Assembly (NCBI RefSeq): GCF_019468565.1
Contig: NZ_CP080522.1
Coordinates: 124,001-188,000, forward strand
Reading direction: 5' to 3'
Length of the DNA: 64,000 bases
DNA from: Pseudonocardia sp. DSM 110487
GTDB lineage: Bacteria > Actinomycetota > Actinomycetes > Mycobacteriales > Pseudonocardiaceae
Below the pieces are notes generated by a model. The model was not told the DNA's origin. It did not search any database and saw nothing but the letters and a program-made list of their open reading frames with translations. Shown piece after piece: positions 1 to 8,763 of this stretch (its first letter is position 1; every line of letters begins with the position of its first letter). The position numbers and the translations under genes were made by a program.

Positions 1-43
1 GGGGCACACCCCATCCCCTCGTAGCGAACGGAGCAGCACCATC

Positions 44-553
44 ATGACAACCGCAGCGCGCGACCGCATCCACACCACCGTCCTGAGCGGCGTCGGCGGC
101 CTGGCGGGCCACTATGGCGGCGACTACCTCGTGCAGCTGCACCGCTGGGCCGCGCCCAGCGGTCCCGACGGAGTCCCGCTCAAGCAGCAGCACAATCCCC
201 AAGGGCGTCGCGCCCTAGCCGCCCACGTCATCAGCTACGTCGCCACCCAGGCCGTGACCAAGGCTGCGTTCTATCGCAGCGCTGGGGTCCGTGTTCCGCT
301 GCTTGCCCAGCTCTCCGGTGCTGTTGTCGAAGGCGTGCTGCATGCCGCGATCGACGACGGCCGGCTGCTCCGCCGGTTCGCCGACGCCACCGGCAAGCGC
401 CGCTTCCACGACCTTGCCGCTGGTGGCATCAACGGCCGCGCACTCCTCGACCAGGCCGCCCACCTCCAGATCCAGATTCCGGCCGGGACATTTGTCACCG
501 CCGCGGTCGCGTGCGCGATCACTCGCCGCCGGAACCGTCGCAGCCAGAGCTGA
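44..553 (+). CDS. Small membrane-associated protein, DUF3307-like
   Basis: A 169-residue protein. The N-terminal stretch GHYGGDYLVQLHRWA, followed by a linker and RRALAAHVISYVATQA, resembles membrane proteins of actinobacterial plasmids and phages with a G-H-x-x-G-D-x-x-x-Q signature (DUF3307-like). The middle and C-terminal parts contain hydrophobic, Ala/Val-rich segments (about residues 80-100 and 145-160), and the tail is basic (RRRNRRSQS). The start ATG follows a modest GGAG. The function of this family is unknown to me, and the family assignment is by memory of the motif only. Confidence 0.6.
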   Translation: MTTAARDRIHTTVLSGVGGLAGHYGGDYLVQLHRWAAPSGPDGVPLKQQHNPQGRRALAAHVISYVATQAVTKAAFYRSAGVRVPLLAQLSGAVVEGVLHAAIDDGRLLRRFADATGKRRFHDLAAGGINGRALLDQAAHLQIQIPAGTFVTAAVACAITRRRNRRSQS

Positions 554-747
554 TCGTGAGCGAGGCGGCCGCGGACGTGTGGCGGACCCCTGGCTTGCTC
601 AGGTCGACCAACACGAGACAGCGCGCCCAGAGCGGCATCACGCGCTGCCGATGCGACTGATTCGCAACCACTCGGAGGAAACGACGCGGACCCAGGCCCG
701 GATCCGGATGCCTGCTCGCGGACGATCGCACGCAAAGGAGTGAGGGA

Positions 748-948
748 ATGGCGGGGGAGTACCGCAAGCGTATGGACCAGATCGTCGAGGGCGAGATCGT
801 GCTCGGGCATACCGGCGGCTGGTGGAGGATCACCAACATCACCGACAACGAGGGTGTCCTCAGCATGGTCTGCCGAAACGTCGACACCAACCAGGTAGGC
901 CTGATCAGCGGCACCAACCGTGAGGTCCGCCGCCTGCGCACCCGTTAG
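748..948 (+). CDS. Small beta-rich orphan protein
   Basis: A 66-residue protein with a good ribosome binding site (AAAGGAG, then 8 nt to ATG). The sequence alternates hydrophobic and polar residues (IVEGEIVLGHTGGWWRITNI) and looks like a small SH3-like beta barrel. Similar small beta-rich proteins recur in this window at 1427, 17863, 20349, 36740 and 43634. No catalytic motif is seen and the function is unknown. The 190 bp upstream hold no clear gene. Confidence 0.65.
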   Translation: MAGEYRKRMDQIVEGEIVLGHTGGWWRITNITDNEGVLSMVCRNVDTNQVGLISGTNREVRRLRTR

Positions 949-1135
949 GCGCCGCAAGACGACCCACACCGCCGGGTCACCTGAGCAACCGAGTCGAGCC
1001 TCGGCGCAACCACGCCGAGCATCCGCCGGCGACTCTGCTGGACCAGCGAATTTCGAACTGATCGGCTCTGATCCCGCAGGCCGACATCGCAGGTCACTCG
1101 AAAAGACCTCTGAACTGGAAGGAGGTGAGAGGGAA

Positions 1136-1306
1136 ATGCCGACCGATCTCAACCACCCGGATCCGGACATCACCGTGATCCGACTGGACAACGGCACCGT
1201 CAGCACCACTGTCAACCGGCCGATGAGCGGCCGCGACATGCAGGAACTGCAGCGCTGGCTGCGCGAGCACGCCGGTGCCTACAACACCGGAATCCACTTC
1301 GACTGA
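1136..1306 (+). CDS. Small orphan protein, 56 aa
   Basis: The ATG is preceded by a very strong Shine-Dalgarno (AAGGAGGTGAGAGGGAA-ATG), which fixes the start. The acidic N-terminus (MPTDLNHPDPDITVIRLDNG) leads into a predicted helix (MSGRDMQELQRWLREHAG). It resembles no family I can name. It lies in a run of separately spaced small genes on the same strand. Confidence 0.65.
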   Translation: MPTDLNHPDPDITVIRLDNGTVSTTVNRPMSGRDMQELQRWLREHAGAYNTGIHFD

Positions 1307-1426
1307 TCCGCAATACAACAGGCCGTCCACGAATCCCGTGGGGGCTGCAGGCACGCAGCCCGGTGGCGCCCGGCGTCCAACTGAACATGACCCGATAAGG
1401 CGGGTCGCCCACGAAAGGAAACCAAG

Positions 1427-1630
1427 ATGAAGCATGTCAAGGTCATGGACGCCGAGCCGGGCATGATCGTGGCCGGCACCGTGGAACGTGGTGACCTTCC
1501 CCCGTTCAGGATCACGGAGGTGACCAAGGTCGGCGAGCGCCACTTCCACATCGCCAGGGAGACACTCGCGGGCGTCCCCGCCAGGGGTGACGTCTATGCC
1601 GGCCACAACCGATTCAAGGTCATCGATTGA
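1427..1630 (+). CDS. Small SH3-like orphan protein (MKHVKVMDAEPG)
   Basis: A 67-residue protein starting at ATG after CGAAAGGAAACCAAG. The N-terminus MKHVKVMDAEPGMIVAGTV matches the pattern of the gene at 36740 (MKQLKVKDAKPDVVVIGHEK), so the two are likely distant paralogues. Both end in a hydrophobic strand (FKVID and LLKVRS). The predicted fold is an all-beta barrel. Such proteins are common but functionally uncharacterised on actinobacterial mobile elements. Confidence 0.7.
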   Translation: MKHVKVMDAEPGMIVAGTVERGDLPPFRITEVTKVGERHFHIARETLAGVPARGDVYAGHNRFKVID

Positions 1631-1768
1631 GGTCGCCCCTTTGGCCCGGCAATTCTTCCTCGCCGTCGAACCGCCGGGCCAAGGGGTTCATCCCTCCCAG
1701 CACGACGGTCCGCGGGCTGGTGTTCAGCGGCCCTGCCCGGGGTGGAGCTGGAGCTCGTAATAGGGTAA

Positions 1769-1797
1769 TTGACGTTGTAGCGTTAAAACGCTACCGT
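1769..1797 (+). promoter_or_regulatory. Regulon promoter/operator 1
   Basis: A -35 TTGACG (1769-1774), 17 bp, then -10 TACCGT (1792-1797). The spacer carries the palindrome AGCGTTAAAACGCT (1779-1792), so a protein bound there should block RNA polymerase. It serves the gene at 1843. Confidence 0.85.
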
Positions 1798-1842
1798 TCT
1801 TGGTGGTAGGCGCGCAGAGCTGAGGCAGCGAAGGGCAAGCAA

Positions 1843-2034
1843 ATGAGCATGAGTGAGCAGCTTCGGAAAGCCCTCGCCCGCGATGACGCGCTCGAAGACC
1901 AGGGCATGCACGCCGACAGTCGGCAGACCTGTCACCAGTGCCAGTCCTGGGCAGATCACGCCCACCACCCGCGCAACAACGCCGTCATCACCTGGGCCGA
2001 GTACGAGCAGTACAAGAAGGCGCGCGGGTTGTGA
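1843..2034 (+). CDS. Small Cys/His-containing orphan protein
   Basis: A 63-residue protein, MSMSEQLRKALARDDALEDQ..., with a compact C-H-Q-C...H-A-H-H cluster (about residues 30-41) that could bind zinc. The start follows GAAGGGCAAGCAA. It is the first gene downstream of the regulon promoter at 1769-1797, so it is probably repressed through that operator. The function is unknown. Confidence 0.65.
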   Translation: MSMSEQLRKALARDDALEDQGMHADSRQTCHQCQSWADHAHHPRNNAVITWAEYEQYKKARGL

Positions 2035-2617
2035 TGTAGCTGATCGCCGAGCAGATCGCGGGTGCGTTCCACGCCGCAGCTGACGCCGCCGAGAGGCTGC
2101 TCTCGCGGAGCCGCTTCTGAGCCGTGTGCCTGCCAGACTCCGCGACGTTGCGCGCATCGCCGACGTGACCGCCGACCGTGCCGGCGAGTGGATCGCTGCC
2201 CTGGCCGCGTGCGGCAAGCGCTGCTCGGCACCCGGCATCTGCCCCGGAGGGTGCTCGTGGACCGGATCGGCGTGGCGATGGTCATGAACGCGACACTGAG
2301 ATTCCAGACTGCTCAGACGCTGATGGCGCGCTCGGCTGCAGACGCGACCACCAGTCGGAGCTCGGTTGCGCGACGTGCGGCGAGTGGGGCTGGCCCTGCG
2401 CCCGGCCCTTGCGGCGGCCGACACCGTGCTGGAGCTGGCCCGGTCGTGACCGGCCGGGAGCGGGAGCGCGGATGGCCAGCTGACCCTGACGTTCTTCCGG
2501 GTTCCCGATGAGGCGCGGCAGTCAGCGCGCGTTGTCTGAAGGAGAGCGAATCCGCCGGCGAGTGCCACACCATCCCATCAGTCGAACTTAGGGCATCCGC
2601 GGGACCGGTCGAGTGTG
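2035..2617. other. About 580 bp with no convincing gene
   Basis: Open frames on both strands here are low-complexity Arg/Ala-rich readings typical of non-coding frames in GC-rich DNA. No good ribosome binding site, conserved motif or RNA gene was seen. It may be decayed sequence before the next regulon promoter. Confidence 0.4.
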
Positions 2618-2646
2618 TTGACGCTTTAGCGTGAAAACGCTACGCT
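2618..2646 (+). promoter_or_regulatory. Regulon promoter/operator 2
   Basis: TTGACG (2618-2623), 17 bp, TACGCT (2641-2646). The palindrome TAGCGTGAAAACGCTA (2627-2642) overlaps the -10. TGC follows the -10 directly, as at several other copies. It probably drives the 2852-4145 gene run. Confidence 0.85.
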
Positions 2647-2851
2647 TGCCGTGACGGGCCCTGCAAGATCGCCTGCCTCACGCCCTGCTGCAAGCAGACG
2701 GCGTGGCGCGGGTGCGAACGGTCCGTCCAGTCGACAAGGCGATCGGTGGCGCGGCTCTAGGAGCGGTACGCCGTGCAGTGGGCCCGCGGAGATCGAGGCA
2801 ACCAACCGCCGGTGGGCTCAGCTTTCGAACGGATCTACGGAGGCGGACGTC

Positions 2852-2995
2852 ATGAAGCAGCCACGCCCGGGGCCGGTGGTTCCGCCGCGCGACTGCACGC
2901 GCTGCGGAGGTGTCGCGGAGTGGGACGGCCTGGGCTACCGGTGCATCGACTGTGGCCAGCAGTTCACGAAGAGGATGAAGGAGGTGCGGACGTGA
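2852..2995 (+). CDS. Zinc-ribbon mini-protein (family A)
   Basis: 47 residues starting at ATG after ACGGAGGCGGACGTC. Two knuckles are present: C-T-R-C-G-G-V-A-E-W and C-I-D-C-G-Q-Q. The spacing and the E-W-D-G core match the proteins at 19724 (C-G-F-C-G...F-D-G...C-T-E-C-G) and 39306 (C-A-T-C-G...E-W-R-G...C). This suggests one family of single zinc ribbons, perhaps RNA- or DNA-binding. The stop overlaps the downstream ATG as TGATG. Confidence 0.75.
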   Translation: MKQPRPGPVVPPRDCTRCGGVAEWDGLGYRCIDCGQQFTKRMKEVRT

Positions 2996-3111
2996 TGAGG
3001 CTCGACACCTACGAGTCCGCCGATGGCACGTACTTGCACGCCGAGCTCGACGGACATGCGGCCGAGCCGCGGCGTGTTGGTCGGGCCCACGGCATTCCTG
3101 GGGCAGTCGCG

Positions 3112-3522
3112 ATGACCTGCCTCCGGCTCATGCTCGCGACCCTCGCCGCGATCCTCCTGATTGCCGGCTGTACCACCGCGCCACCGATTCCCGAGCGCGT
3201 CTGCGGCACCCTCGACGCCCGGCCCGTCCACGCCCCCGACGACCAGTGCCACCCCGGCAACACCGCGGTGAGGTGGTACGAGGCCGACGACGACTGCCTC
3301 ACCGAGGACGACCGCACCGACATCGGCCAACTCCTCACCCCCGCCTACGTCGAAGGTGCGGACTGCGACGACGACCACCACCGCGTCCCGGTCTTCGTCG
3401 GCGTGCCGGTGCCGGTCGGCCCGCAGTCCGGGCCGACCAAGACAAATGCCCCGTCTATCAAGCAGACGGCGCCGCCCGCTCGTTCTGCGCCGCCTGCTCG
3501 CTCGTCGAGGCCCCGTCGATGA
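3112..3522 (+). CDS. Predicted lipoprotein
   Basis: 136 residues from ATG 3112. The N-terminus MTCLRLMLATLAAILLIAGC is a lipoprotein signal peptide with lipobox LIAGC, so the mature protein starts at Cys20. The rest is acidic, rich in Pro and has several Cys; the C-terminus is a Pro/Arg-rich tail. An in-frame ATG at 2995 overlaps the previous stop, so translation may also begin there, but the signal peptide favours 3112. It overlaps the next gene by ATGA. Confidence 0.7.
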   Translation: MTCLRLMLATLAAILLIAGCTTAPPIPERVCGTLDARPVHAPDDQCHPGNTAVRWYEADDDCLTEDDRTDIGQLLTPAYVEGADCDDDHHRVPVFVGVPVPVGPQSGPTKTNAPSIKQTAPPARSAPPARSSRPRR

Positions 3523-3881
3523 GCGTCACCGGCATGCCCTCTCAGGGCGAGGGACGGACCCTTAGCCCCGGCCAGGTGCAGGAGTTCCGTCGACTGCTTA
3601 CCCGCGTCAACATCGAGCGCCGCCGGCGGCATCCGGCGACTTCGGTCCTGTGGGAGCTCGCCGATGCGCTACAGGACGCACTCGGGCGGGAGGCGACGGC
3701 CGAACCGTCGCCCTGTCGGTCGCACGTCCTTCCCGCTGGGTTTGCGTGGGGCGACTGTCAGCACCTGAACGGGACGCGAGGCGTGTCGCAGGTCAAGAGC
3801 GGATTCGTGGACTGCACGAACTGCATGAAGATCGTCGCCCGGGGGTGCAGCTATTGCGGTTTCGCGAGGCCGATCGGTTGA
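3519..3881 (+). CDS. Zinc-ribbon protein with WGDCxHL motif (family B)
   Basis: 120 residues. The ATGA overlap with the upstream lipoprotein gene fixes the start. The N-terminal half is helical (VQEFRRLLTRVNIERRRR). The C-terminal half carries LPAGFAWGDCQHL, then C-T-N-C and C-S-Y-C-G-F. The same LP-x-G-x-x-W-G-D-C-x-H-L core and paired Cys occur in the gene at 37116. It is probably zinc-binding; function unknown. Confidence 0.75.
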   Translation: MSVTGMPSQGEGRTLSPGQVQEFRRLLTRVNIERRRRHPATSVLWELADALQDALGREATAEPSPCRSHVLPAGFAWGDCQHLNGTRGVSQVKSGFVDCTNCMKIVARGCSYCGFARPIG

Positions 3882-3914
3882 CAAGCGGGTCGGCCCACGA
3901 TCGGGAGGACCACC

Positions 3915-4145
3915 ATGAGCCGTAACCCACACACTGGCGAGAAGTCGAGCCCGAAGTCCTGGCGTCGCCACACGAAGGCAGTTGACGAGGCCATCCGAAA
4001 GTTCGGCAACGCTGCCACGGATGACGACGCCCGCCCCATGAGTCCCGCCATGATCGAGCGCTGGGATTCGACGTGGCAGCACGCGCACCGCGCGAGCCAG
4101 CGGGCGCAGCGCCGGCCGGGTGGTGCACGACGGGGCTCTCGGTGA
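3915..4145 (+). CDS. Small basic orphan protein
   Basis: 76 residues. A good RBS (GGGAGGACCACC) precedes ATG. The protein is charged and mostly helical (SWRRHTKAVDEAIRKFGN), with an Arg-rich C-terminus that might contact nucleic acid. No family was recognised. It is the last gene of the run starting at 2852. Confidence 0.6.
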   Translation: MSRNPHTGEKSSPKSWRRHTKAVDEAIRKFGNAATDDDARPMSPAMIERWDSTWQHAHRASQRAQRRPGGARRGSR

Positions 4146-4317
4146 CGCTCAGGCTCACCGCTGCTGCCCTCGGCGAGTCGTCCCCGTCACGGCCGTCGAG
4201 TTGTGACTGATCGAGCCCACTCTCAGTAGGCCGACTGACTGGACGGCGCAGGCAGCCCATCTGCCTCGGCAAGCGAAGCCCGCCGTCCACTGCTCATCGA
4301 GCCAGGCGAGCAGATTT
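4146..4317. other. Intergenic spacer before the whiB-like promoter
   Basis: No gene, hairpin or repeat stands out in this short stretch ahead of the operator at 4318. Confidence 0.4.
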
Positions 4318-4361
4318 CACGCGAAAACGTGTTGACGCGACGTCGGAGCGGCGGCTATCGT
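4318..4361 (+). promoter_or_regulatory. Regulon promoter variant 3, operator upstream of -35
   Basis: The palindrome CACGCGAAAACGTG (4318-4331) abuts -35 TTGACG (4332-4337); an 18-bp spacer leads to TATCGT (4356-4361). Here the operator lies before rather than between the boxes, which may allow a different mode of control of the WhiB-like gene. Confidence 0.65.
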
Positions 4362-4414
4362 TCAGGTGATCACGTCGCAGGACAGATTGAACCGCAGCCG
4401 GGAGGTGAACAGTT

Positions 4415-4885
4415 ATGACGCTGAACTGGCGTTTGCTCGCAAAGTGTGGGGACGTCGACGACCCGGAGCTGTTCTTCCCGGTTGCGCAGCCAGGGACAGA
4501 GCCTTACGCCCGTCAGGTGGCTAAGGCGAAGGCCGTCTGCGCGGCCTGCCCGGTCCGGGCTAAGTGTCTCGAGTACGCGCTGCCGCGCGACGTCGTGGGT
4601 GTGTTCGGTGGCCATGACGAGTTCGAGCGTCAGGAGCTCCGGCGCGCCACCCGGGATCGGGGCGGTCGGCGTGCCAGCCAGCCAGAGCCGGCGCGCCGAC
4701 CGCCCGCCGCCGAGCTGGAGCTCGCGATCCGACCCGATGCCCCGCGTGCGGAGCGGATCGCCGTCGCGGTCGCGTTGACGAACTCGGGCGAACGTGCTGC
4801 GTCGGTCGCTACTCGGCTCGGGGTGAGCGAGCGAACGGTCCTCCGCTGGTGCTCTGCTCAACGCGGGCGCGTCACGGCAGCGTGA
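4415..4885 (+). CDS. WhiB-family regulator with C-terminal HTH extension
   Basis: 156 residues; start ATG after CCGGGAGGTGAACAGTT. The WhiB (Wbl) domain has the four iron-sulphur ligands Cys11, Cys42, Cys45 and Cys51 and the turn GVFGG (62-66; usually GVWGG). Wbl proteins bind a [4Fe-4S] cluster and act with the housekeeping sigma factor. Unlike typical 80-130-residue Wbl proteins, it has a tail of about 40 residues, ERAASVATRLGVSERTVLRW, that reads as a helix-turn-helix. An operator variant lies directly upstream. The fold assignment is firm; the targets are unknown. Confidence 0.9.
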   Translation: MTLNWRLLAKCGDVDDPELFFPVAQPGTEPYARQVAKAKAVCAACPVRAKCLEYALPRDVVGVFGGHDEFERQELRRATRDRGGRRASQPEPARRPPAAELELAIRPDAPRAERIAVAVALTNSGERAASVATRLGVSERTVLRWCSAQRGRVTAA

Positions 4886-4990
4886 AGATAGAGGCCGCCG
4901 TCGGTGCAGGGGGTGGCACCCGACGGCTTCCTCGAGGCGCTCGCCGAGAAGACGATCAGGAAGGCGAGAGGTAGCCGGCGACCTTGGGTG

Positions 4991-5338
4991 CTAGCTCGCC
5001 TGCTTGTGGTAGGCGGTGAGGACTTCGGCGGGAATGCGACCCCGGTCCGATACCTTCATCCCACGCTTGCGCGCCCAGTCGCGGATTGCTTGGTTCTGTT
5101 CGCGGTCGGCGGTCGACGGTCGCGACGGTACCGTCCGTGAAGCCGTGCCCGCTCGCCGGCGGGATCCGACGCGTCGGGCGGCTGCCACGTAGGACGCGAG
5201 TGCGTCACGAAGCCGCGCCGCGTTGGTCTTCGATAGATCGATTTCGTAGTTCCGGCCATCGACGCCGAACTCGACGGTCTCGTCGGCAGCTTCTCCGTCC
5301 AGATCGTCGATCAGCCGGACCTCACGGATCTGCGCCAT
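4991..5338 (-). CDS. lsr2: Lsr2-family nucleoid protein
   Basis: 115 residues. The N-terminal dimerisation domain begins MAQIREVRLIDDLDG and includes TVEFGVDGRNYEIDLS. The C-terminal DNA-binding domain IRDWARKRGMKVSDRGRIP has the R-G-R minor-groove clamp. Lsr2 silences AT-rich, often foreign, DNA, and plasmids and phages of actinobacteria often carry their own copy. The RBS GGAGG lies 10 nt before ATG on the minus strand. It converges with the WhiB-like gene. Confidence 0.93.
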   Translation of the reverse strand: MAQIREVRLIDDLDGEAADETVEFGVDGRNYEIDLSKTNAARLRDALASYVAAARRVGSRRRAGTASRTVPSRPSTADREQNQAIRDWARKRGMKVSDRGRIPAEVLTAYHKQAS

Positions 5339-6095
5339 CGCCTACGGCCTCCATCATGTTTGTGTTCGATCGCCAAACAAGAGTAGAAGCTACTCCGGTT
5401 CGGCGGCGAGGGGCAGGGGACTCGCCGATCTGGGTAACCACTCACGAACTTGAGGGCTGTCGAGTGATGAGGCTGTGCCGCCGCTACCGAAGGCAGCCGG
5501 GAATGGCGAGGCAGCCAGGAACGATCAGCCGTCGCCGGGCGGCGCGATAGCTGAAGGGTGCAGCGTTGCCCGCGAGGTCCCAGGAGCCACCAGTGCCGAC
5601 CATTCCCTGGAGCGCGGCTGCCGCGGAGCGTAGAGCGCTACGACACTGCCTGTCGCTATGAGGTCGCAGCGTCACGCTAAAACGTTGGGTTGATACCTAT
5701 AGTGATGCAACCGTGACGGTGGCCCGAGAGCGAGGGGCATGCAGGGAGGTGGGCTCTTCCGTCTCCGCAAGACGGTGCGAGTCGACCGTCCTCCCTCACC
5801 GTGACGCACTGTGGCCCGGTTCTCGTGGTGCATTCGTATCCGGAGATGACCGGGAACGTCATGGCACGAAAGACCCGCGAATGGATCGTCCAGCACACGG
5901 CACCATCCAGGATCGCATCAAGTTGGGCCACCGTGAAGGCAGGCGATGCGGGAAGCGCGACGCATCGGCCACCTGCGACTGCACGCCCGCCAGCCCAGCA
6001 GCGAACGGTCCGCACTCCTGCTGAGCTGTGCGCGAGGCGTCGCAGCATCGGCACGACGCACGCCCGCCTGCAGATCAGCTGAATGTCGGTGTCGG
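5339..6095. other. About 750 bp without a convincing gene
   Basis: It contains the lsr2 upstream region and a degenerate regulon-like element near 5669-5703. Possible frames at 5713-6024 and 5801-6082 lack ribosome binding sites and recognisable motifs, so I do not call them. Confidence 0.4.
5669..5703 (+). promoter_or_regulatory. Degenerate operator-like element 4
   Basis: CACGCTAAAACGTT resembles the regulon palindrome, and TATAGT (5698-5703) could be a -10. No good -35 fits at 17 bp. It may be a weak or decayed copy. Confidence 0.4.
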
Positions 6096-7334
6096 ATGCG
6101 AGGATCCAGCGGATCGTCCAGAGAGTCGGACGCGCTGTCCGTGCTCGGGCGCACCGTCCCGGTGCGAGGTTTCCAGGGGGTGCCGAGAGGCGTGGCGGTG
6201 GTGTTCGAGGGGGAAGTGCCGGCCTGCTACTGGACGTTCTACCTGTTCAGCAGCGACGACGAAGCGGGACTTGACCCTGAGCTAGCCTTCGCTGGCCAGC
6301 GCAATGGTCTGTGCGGTGCGGGAGCATCCGGCGCCCTGACCCTGCGGAGCGGGGTGCACAGCGGCCGCGTCGGCCTCACGGTGGAGCAGCTGCCCGAGCC
6401 GCCACCGGCAGACCCGCGCTGGGACGACATCGTCGAGGTGCCGTTCCAGCCCGACGGGACAACAGCGGAGATCATCGACTGGGACGGCGTGGTGCACGCG
6501 CGGTTCACCCTGGAGCCGGTGCCGTACCGGGTGCGCTACTGCGCTGCCGGCCTGGACGCGGGCTTCGCCGCCGACACCCGCCTCGACGGCGACCCCGAGT
6601 TGGACCGGATCGCACTTCAGTTCTGGCCAGCCCCGCCGCGACCCGACGAGATCATCAAGCAGACGTCGGAGACAGCCGGCTACTGGCACGCCGAGGCCCA
6701 GAGGCTGCCCTCACATCAAGAGATCGCCCAGCGCAGAACGCAGCGGGCCGCAGAGGCTCTGCAGCGCGAGGAGGCACAACGAGAGGAGCTGCGCCGCTGC
6801 CACGAGGAGTGGCAGGAGCAGCAGATCTGGGGTGGGCCGCGTCCGGCGGCCCCGCTCGGGGACATCGCCAACGCGGCTGGCGTGGTCAAGCTTGATCGAG
6901 GGCTCGCCGAGGCGCTCGCTGCGTCCACACCGGCGCAGCAGCGGGCGATCACCTTGTGGACGGTCCGCCGTACGGTGGCCGACGCGGGTCTGGGTGACGT
7001 CGACTGGGTCGCGAACGCGGTGACTGCGCTCGAGCACAGGCAGCCTCTCCCGGCTCCGTTCGATGCTCGTGGCAGCGCGTGGCGGATCCTGTTCGATGAC
7101 GATCGGGTCGAGCACACGAAGGTGACCTCGCTTGATCGTCAGCACGACGACGTCTCGCGGCAGTCCGGCGCCCTGGCCGCGGTGCAGGCGGCCGGCGCCA
7201 CGTCCGATCCGACCGAGGCAGTGTTCGGTGCTATCTACCAGGCTGTGCATGCCTACGGCGCAGCAGGCGTCACCGACCTGCTCGCTGCGCTTCGCCGCGC
7301 CTTTCCGGACCTCACGGTGCGCATGCGGCGGTGA
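6096..7334 (+). CDS. Large orphan protein, possible nucleoside/effector-type
   Basis: About 412 residues; the start is uncertain (ATG 6096 or GTG 6141; no clear RBS). Residues about 20-190 read as a beta-rich domain with W-D-D-I-V-E-V and YRVRYCAAGLDAGF, a pattern I have seen in uncharacterised actinobacterial proteins. A middle coiled coil rich in Glu/Gln/Arg (RRTQRAAEALQREEAQREEL) follows, then a helical C-terminal domain with DRGLAEALAASTPAQQRA. No enzyme motif was found. Codon use looks genuinely coding throughout. Confidence 0.7.
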   Translation: MRGSSGSSRESDALSVLGRTVPVRGFQGVPRGVAVVFEGEVPACYWTFYLFSSDDEAGLDPELAFAGQRNGLCGAGASGALTLRSGVHSGRVGLTVEQLPEPPPADPRWDDIVEVPFQPDGTTAEIIDWDGVVHARFTLEPVPYRVRYCAAGLDAGFAADTRLDGDPELDRIALQFWPAPPRPDEIIKQTSETAGYWHAEAQRLPSHQEIAQRRTQRAAEALQREEAQREELRRCHEEWQEQQIWGGPRPAAPLGDIANAAGVVKLDRGLAEALAASTPAQQRAITLWTVRRTVADAGLGDVDWVANAVTALEHRQPLPAPFDARGSAWRILFDDDRVEHTKVTSLDRQHDDVSRQSGALAAVQAAGATSDPTEAVFGAIYQAVHAYGAAGVTDLLAALRRAFPDLTVRMRR

Positions 7335-7419
7335 TCCGCACATGGCATGCACGCCCGGCGGCCGACGATGCCGCGCAGCGCGGCATCGTCGGAACGACAT
7401 AGGCGAGCGGGTGGTTCGT

Positions 7420-8763
7420 TCAGTAGTGATCGCGCGCCCGAGCTCGGCGGTAGTCGCCTAGGCTGGGCGTATCGATCGTCGGTGGGCGCAGTTCAAGGCT
7501 CCCTGTCCGCTTCGCGTGCCGCAGCGCGCGGTCGGCCGCGTCGAGTAGTTCCTCCAGGTTGCCTCCGTCGCCAGGGAAGTGCGCCCCGCCGATGGAGGCC
7601 GACAGCCCCTCCACGGTCGCGTGCCCTTTCGGGCTCTCGACGTCGACCCGCAGGCTGGCTATCTCGGTCTTGAGGCGACGGGAGAGCTGATACACCTCGT
7701 CGTCCACCGCCGTGGGCACCAGGATCGCGAACTCCTCTCCGCTGAACCGGCCGAGGAGTTCCTGCCCGCGCGCGCCGCGGGGCAGCGCCTGGCCGATGGC
7801 AGCCAGAACCAAATTGCCCGCGGCGTACCCGTGCTCCTCGTTCACCTTGCGGAACCCGTCGATGTCGATCAGAAGGAGAGTCGCGCTCCGATGCCACCGG
7901 CGGGCGCTGCGCAACTCGCGCAGCGCACGTCGATGCCAGGCTGGCGAGTTGAGCAGTCCGGTCTCGTCATCCGTCGCGGCCTCCATCTCGAGCTGCTGCA
8001 CGGTGACGGCGCGGTGGAGGATCAGCAGCAGCGGCAGGAGCAGGACGACCATCCACGGCGAGTTCCCGGTCAGCATGACGGCGAAGACCGCGCCGAGCCC
8101 CAGGGTCGAGATCTCGAGGATGTTGTCGTCGGCGGAGCTGAGCATGCTGCGAACCGTCGCGTCGGGCACGGCGAGGCTGACTCCCGCCACGACCAACCCA
8201 GTGTTGATCGTGAGATAGGCCAGGAGCGCGCACAACACGACGGCGAATTCACGCAGGTCTGTCACGCCGTCGCCGATCGAGACCTGCGCCCCGCTGATGA
8301 CTGCGCCCACCCCGTAGCAGGCGAGCATCATGGTGGCTCTGCTGAACATCGAGCGGTAGGCAGGATTCCCGACCGGTCGGTATGCGCGGAACCACAGGTG
8401 GGTGTGCACGATGAAGGCCACGGGCGCGCTGAGGGTCGGCGGGAGCAGCAGTGCGGCCGCGAAGATCCAGACCGAGGACAGGTCGGTGTGGCCGGTGTTG
8501 GCCGGTCGTGCCGTGGAGAGCTTGCGCCGGGTCCGTTCGATACCGACGAGCACCTCGGTATGCACGACGCCGAGGCCGGCGATCAGTGCGGCGATCGCCA
8601 GCTGGTCGGTGGTCACGACGAGACCAACCGCTCCCACAATGGGGAACAGCAGCGCGGCGACGATCACCACGATGATCGGGGACAGTGCCCGCGGAGGGAG
8701 AGACCACACAGGCCAGCGCCACACGCGGCGCCAGTCCCCTGGATGCGGGCGAGGCTCGGTCAC
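7420..8763 (-). CDS. Membrane-anchored GGDEF-domain protein (putative diguanylate cyclase)
   Basis: 447 residues from GTG 8763, which overlaps the upstream stop as GTGA. About six transmembrane helices occupy residues 25-275 (IIVVIVAALLFPIVGAVGLV; LLLPLLLILHRAVTV). A cytoplasmic GGDEF domain follows, with metal/substrate residues in LLIDIDGFRKVNEEHG and signature GRFSGEEFAIL (about residue 337). The first Gly of GGEEF is Ser, so activity should be tested rather than assumed. GGDEF proteins make c-di-GMP, which controls development in actinobacteria. A paralogue lacking GGDEF lies at 30677-31474. Confidence 0.88.
   Translation of the reverse strand: MTEPRPHPGDWRRVWRWPVWSLPPRALSPIIVVIVAALLFPIVGAVGLVVTTDQLAIAALIAGLGVVHTEVLVGIERTRRKLSTARPANTGHTDLSSVWIFAAALLLPPTLSAPVAFIVHTHLWFRAYRPVGNPAYRSMFSRATMMLACYGVGAVISGAQVSIGDGVTDLREFAVVLCALLAYLTINTGLVVAGVSLAVPDATVRSMLSSADDNILEISTLGLGAVFAVMLTGNSPWMVVLLLPLLLILHRAVTVQQLEMEAATDDETGLLNSPAWHRRALRELRSARRWHRSATLLLIDIDGFRKVNEEHGYAAGNLVLAAIGQALPRGARGQELLGRFSGEEFAILVPTAVDDEVYQLSRRLKTEIASLRVDVESPKGHATVEGLSASIGGAHFPGDGGNLEELLDAADRALRHAKRTGSLELRPPTIDTPSLGDYRRARARDHY

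Noticed and set aside
2035..2617. Several 60-150-codon frames on both strands
   Set aside because: Overlapping in all frames with Arg/Ala/Ser-rich content, as in non-coding GC-rich DNA.
5713..6082. Short genes behind the TATAGT element
   Set aside because: The frames have no RBS, no conserved motif and atypical composition.
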